From NCBI GenBank assembly GCA_023382055.1, contig JAMCQN010000013.1, positions 1 through 64,000 of the forward strand: 64,000 nt of DNA, in the 5' to 3' direction. The translations under genes were made by a program, and so were the position numbers. The notes under the pieces were generated by a model, which saw only the letters and a program-made list of their open reading frames with translations, was not told the origin of the DNA and did not search any database. This DNA comes from Chloroflexota bacterium (GTDB taxonomy: Bacteria > Chloroflexota > Anaerolineae > J036 > Brachytrichaceae). Each line of letters starts with the position of its first letter. Position 1 is the stretch's first letter. This document shows, in pieces, positions 63,075 to 64,000 of this stretch.

Positions 63075-64000
63075 ATGATTGAGCTTCTCGAAGCGTGCGT
63101 GCGCATCCGCAGCCTGAGCGGTCAGGAACAGGTCGTGGCGGAGTTCCTGCGCGACCAGATGAACGCGCGCGGATTCCATGCTCACGTCGATCCCGCCGGC
63201 AATGCCGTCGGCGTAATCGGCGCCGGCCCGCGCCAGTTGGTCATGCTGGGCCACATGGATACGGTGGATGGTATCGTGCCGGTGCGCTACGAGAACGGCG
63301 CGCTCTACGGGCGCGGCGCCGTGGATGCCAAAGGGCCGCTATGCGCGTTCATACTGGCCGCCGCGCATGTGGGCGCCGCCTCACCGGAACTGCTCGAGCA
63401 GTGGCAAATCATCGTCATCGGCGCAACCGAAGAGGAAGCGGCATCGTCGAAAGGGGCTCGGTATGCGATGACGCAATATCGGCCGCAGTTTTGCATCATC
63501 GGCGAGCCAAGCGGTTCGGACGGCATTACGCTTGGATATAAAGGCCGGTTGCTGACCTATGCCCGCTTCGAACAACCCTCACAGCACACGGCGATGCCCG
63601 GGCCCAGTCCGGCCGTGCAGGCCATCCGGCTGTGGAACACACTGGATGAGTTCACGCAGCGGTACAACGCAGATAAGCCCAGGGCATTTGACCAGGTGTT
63701 GCCCACACTGCGCAAGATCAGCTCGGATGATGATGGGTTGCTCGCATGGTGCGACATGCTGATCAGCCTGCGCCTGCCGCTGGAAATGGGTCCGCAACAG
63801 ATGCAGGAGCAGTTTGAGGTCTGGTGTCGCACCGACCGGTGCGCCGCAGCACGTTTGACGTTCAACGGGCATGAGCACGCCTATCGCTCGTCGCGCGAGA
63901 CGCCTCTGGCTCGCGCATTCGTGGACGCCATCAGAGCAGAACATGGCCGGCCGGCATTTAAGATGAAGACGGGCACGGCGGATTTCAACGTTGTCGGGCC
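63075..64000 (+). CDS. lysK: LysW-lysine hydrolase (partial, runs off the window)
   Basis: Metallohydrolase of the M20 family that releases lysine from LysW. About 308 residues are visible and the end is missing. The metal site is in [14 protein letters not shown] and [12 protein letters not shown], and the general base is in [31 protein letters not shown] is the family-specific dimer/substrate block. It starts 3 bp after the lysJ stop, so it is the sixth gene of the operon. Confidence 0.93.
   Translation, partial: MIELLEACVRIRSLSGQEQVVAEFLRDQMNARGFHAHVDPAGNAVGVIGAGPRQLVMLGHMDTVDGIVPVRYENGALYGRGAVDAKGPLCAFILAAAHVGAASPELLEQWQIIVIGATEEEAASSKGARYAMTQYRPQFCIIGEPSGSDGITLGYKGRLLTYARFEQPSQHTAMPGPSPAVQAIRLWNTLDEFTQRYNADKPRAFDQVLPTLRKISSDDDGLLAWCDMLISLRLPLEMGPQQMQEQFEVWCRTDRCAAARLTFNGHEHAYRSSRETPLARAFVDAIRAEHGRPAFKMKTGTADFNVVG

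Overview
The window looks like a chromosomal segment of a member of the Chloroflexota (Anaerolineae-like, moderately GC-rich). This is an inference from gene content. The pointers are a LysW carrier-protein lysine operon, an adenosylcobalamin ribonucleotide reductase with NrdR beside ftsZ, SpoVS, a two-domain multicopper oxidase, and an ABC-transporter lipoprotein with the Val/Glu/Lys/Thr-rich linker after the lipobox that is common in this phylum. I saw no rRNA, tRNA, CRISPR array or insertion sequence.

Layout. (1) 1-9.6 kb, plus strand: the end of an unknown gene, a GH2 glycosidase, an AT-richer restriction-modification cassette (cytosine methyltransferase, Vsr, DUF4928-like nuclease), a Lon-like AAA protease, a LOG-family phosphoribohydrolase, a methyltransferase and an M20 dipeptidase, closed by a perfect 19-bp bidirectional terminator. 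(2) 9.7-16.2 kb, minus strand: a complete five-gene peptide-type ABC transporter (solute-binding lipoprotein, two permeases, two ATPases). (3) 16.7-42.0 kb, minus strand: one nearly unbroken run that begins at mraZ and continues through rsmH, ftsL-like, ftsI, murF, mraY, murD, ftsW, murG, cvpA-like, murC, murB, ddl, ftsQ, ftsA and ftsZ, then nrdR, nrdJ, a stand-alone GyrA C-terminal-like propeller protein, an Hsp70-family ATPase and an oligoendopeptidase F gene split by one in-frame TAG. murE is missing from the run. (4) 42.4-57 kb, mixed strands: a drug/metabolite exporter, a multicopper oxidase, a Gln-rich coiled-coil membrane protein, a PfkB sugar kinase, SpoVS, uridine phosphorylase, an isoprenylcysteine methyltransferase-like enzyme, a YugP-type zinc protease, a YtxH pair, a degenerate antiporter-like protein, a DUF2085 protein and a large cellulase-like lipoprotein. 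(5) 57-64 kb: an orphan beta-class DNA methyltransferase divergent from lysW-lysX-lysY-lysZ-lysJ-lysK; lysK runs off the end.

How the parts work together. Region 3 joins the cytoplasmic and membrane steps of peptidoglycan precursor synthesis, the septal synthase and the division ring to dNTP supply. Two regulatory sites are readable in it: an MraZ operator (three GTGG repeats exactly 10 bp apart) just downstream of a sigma70-like promoter before mraZ, and a near-consensus promoter (TTGACA-17-TACAAT) followed by two NrdR-box-like palindromes spaced 31 bp centre to centre before nrdR-nrdJ. Region 5 makes lysine from 2-aminoadipate on the LysW carrier.

Most worth a second look: the stand-alone GyrA-like propeller next to Hsp70 and NrdJ, the restriction cassette placed 7 bp upstream of the Lon-like gene, the in-frame amber codon in pepF, the 269-nt ftsW/murG overlap, the absence of murE, a terminator-like hairpin in the lysW leader, and several genes whose -10 box lies only 8-13 nt before the start codon.
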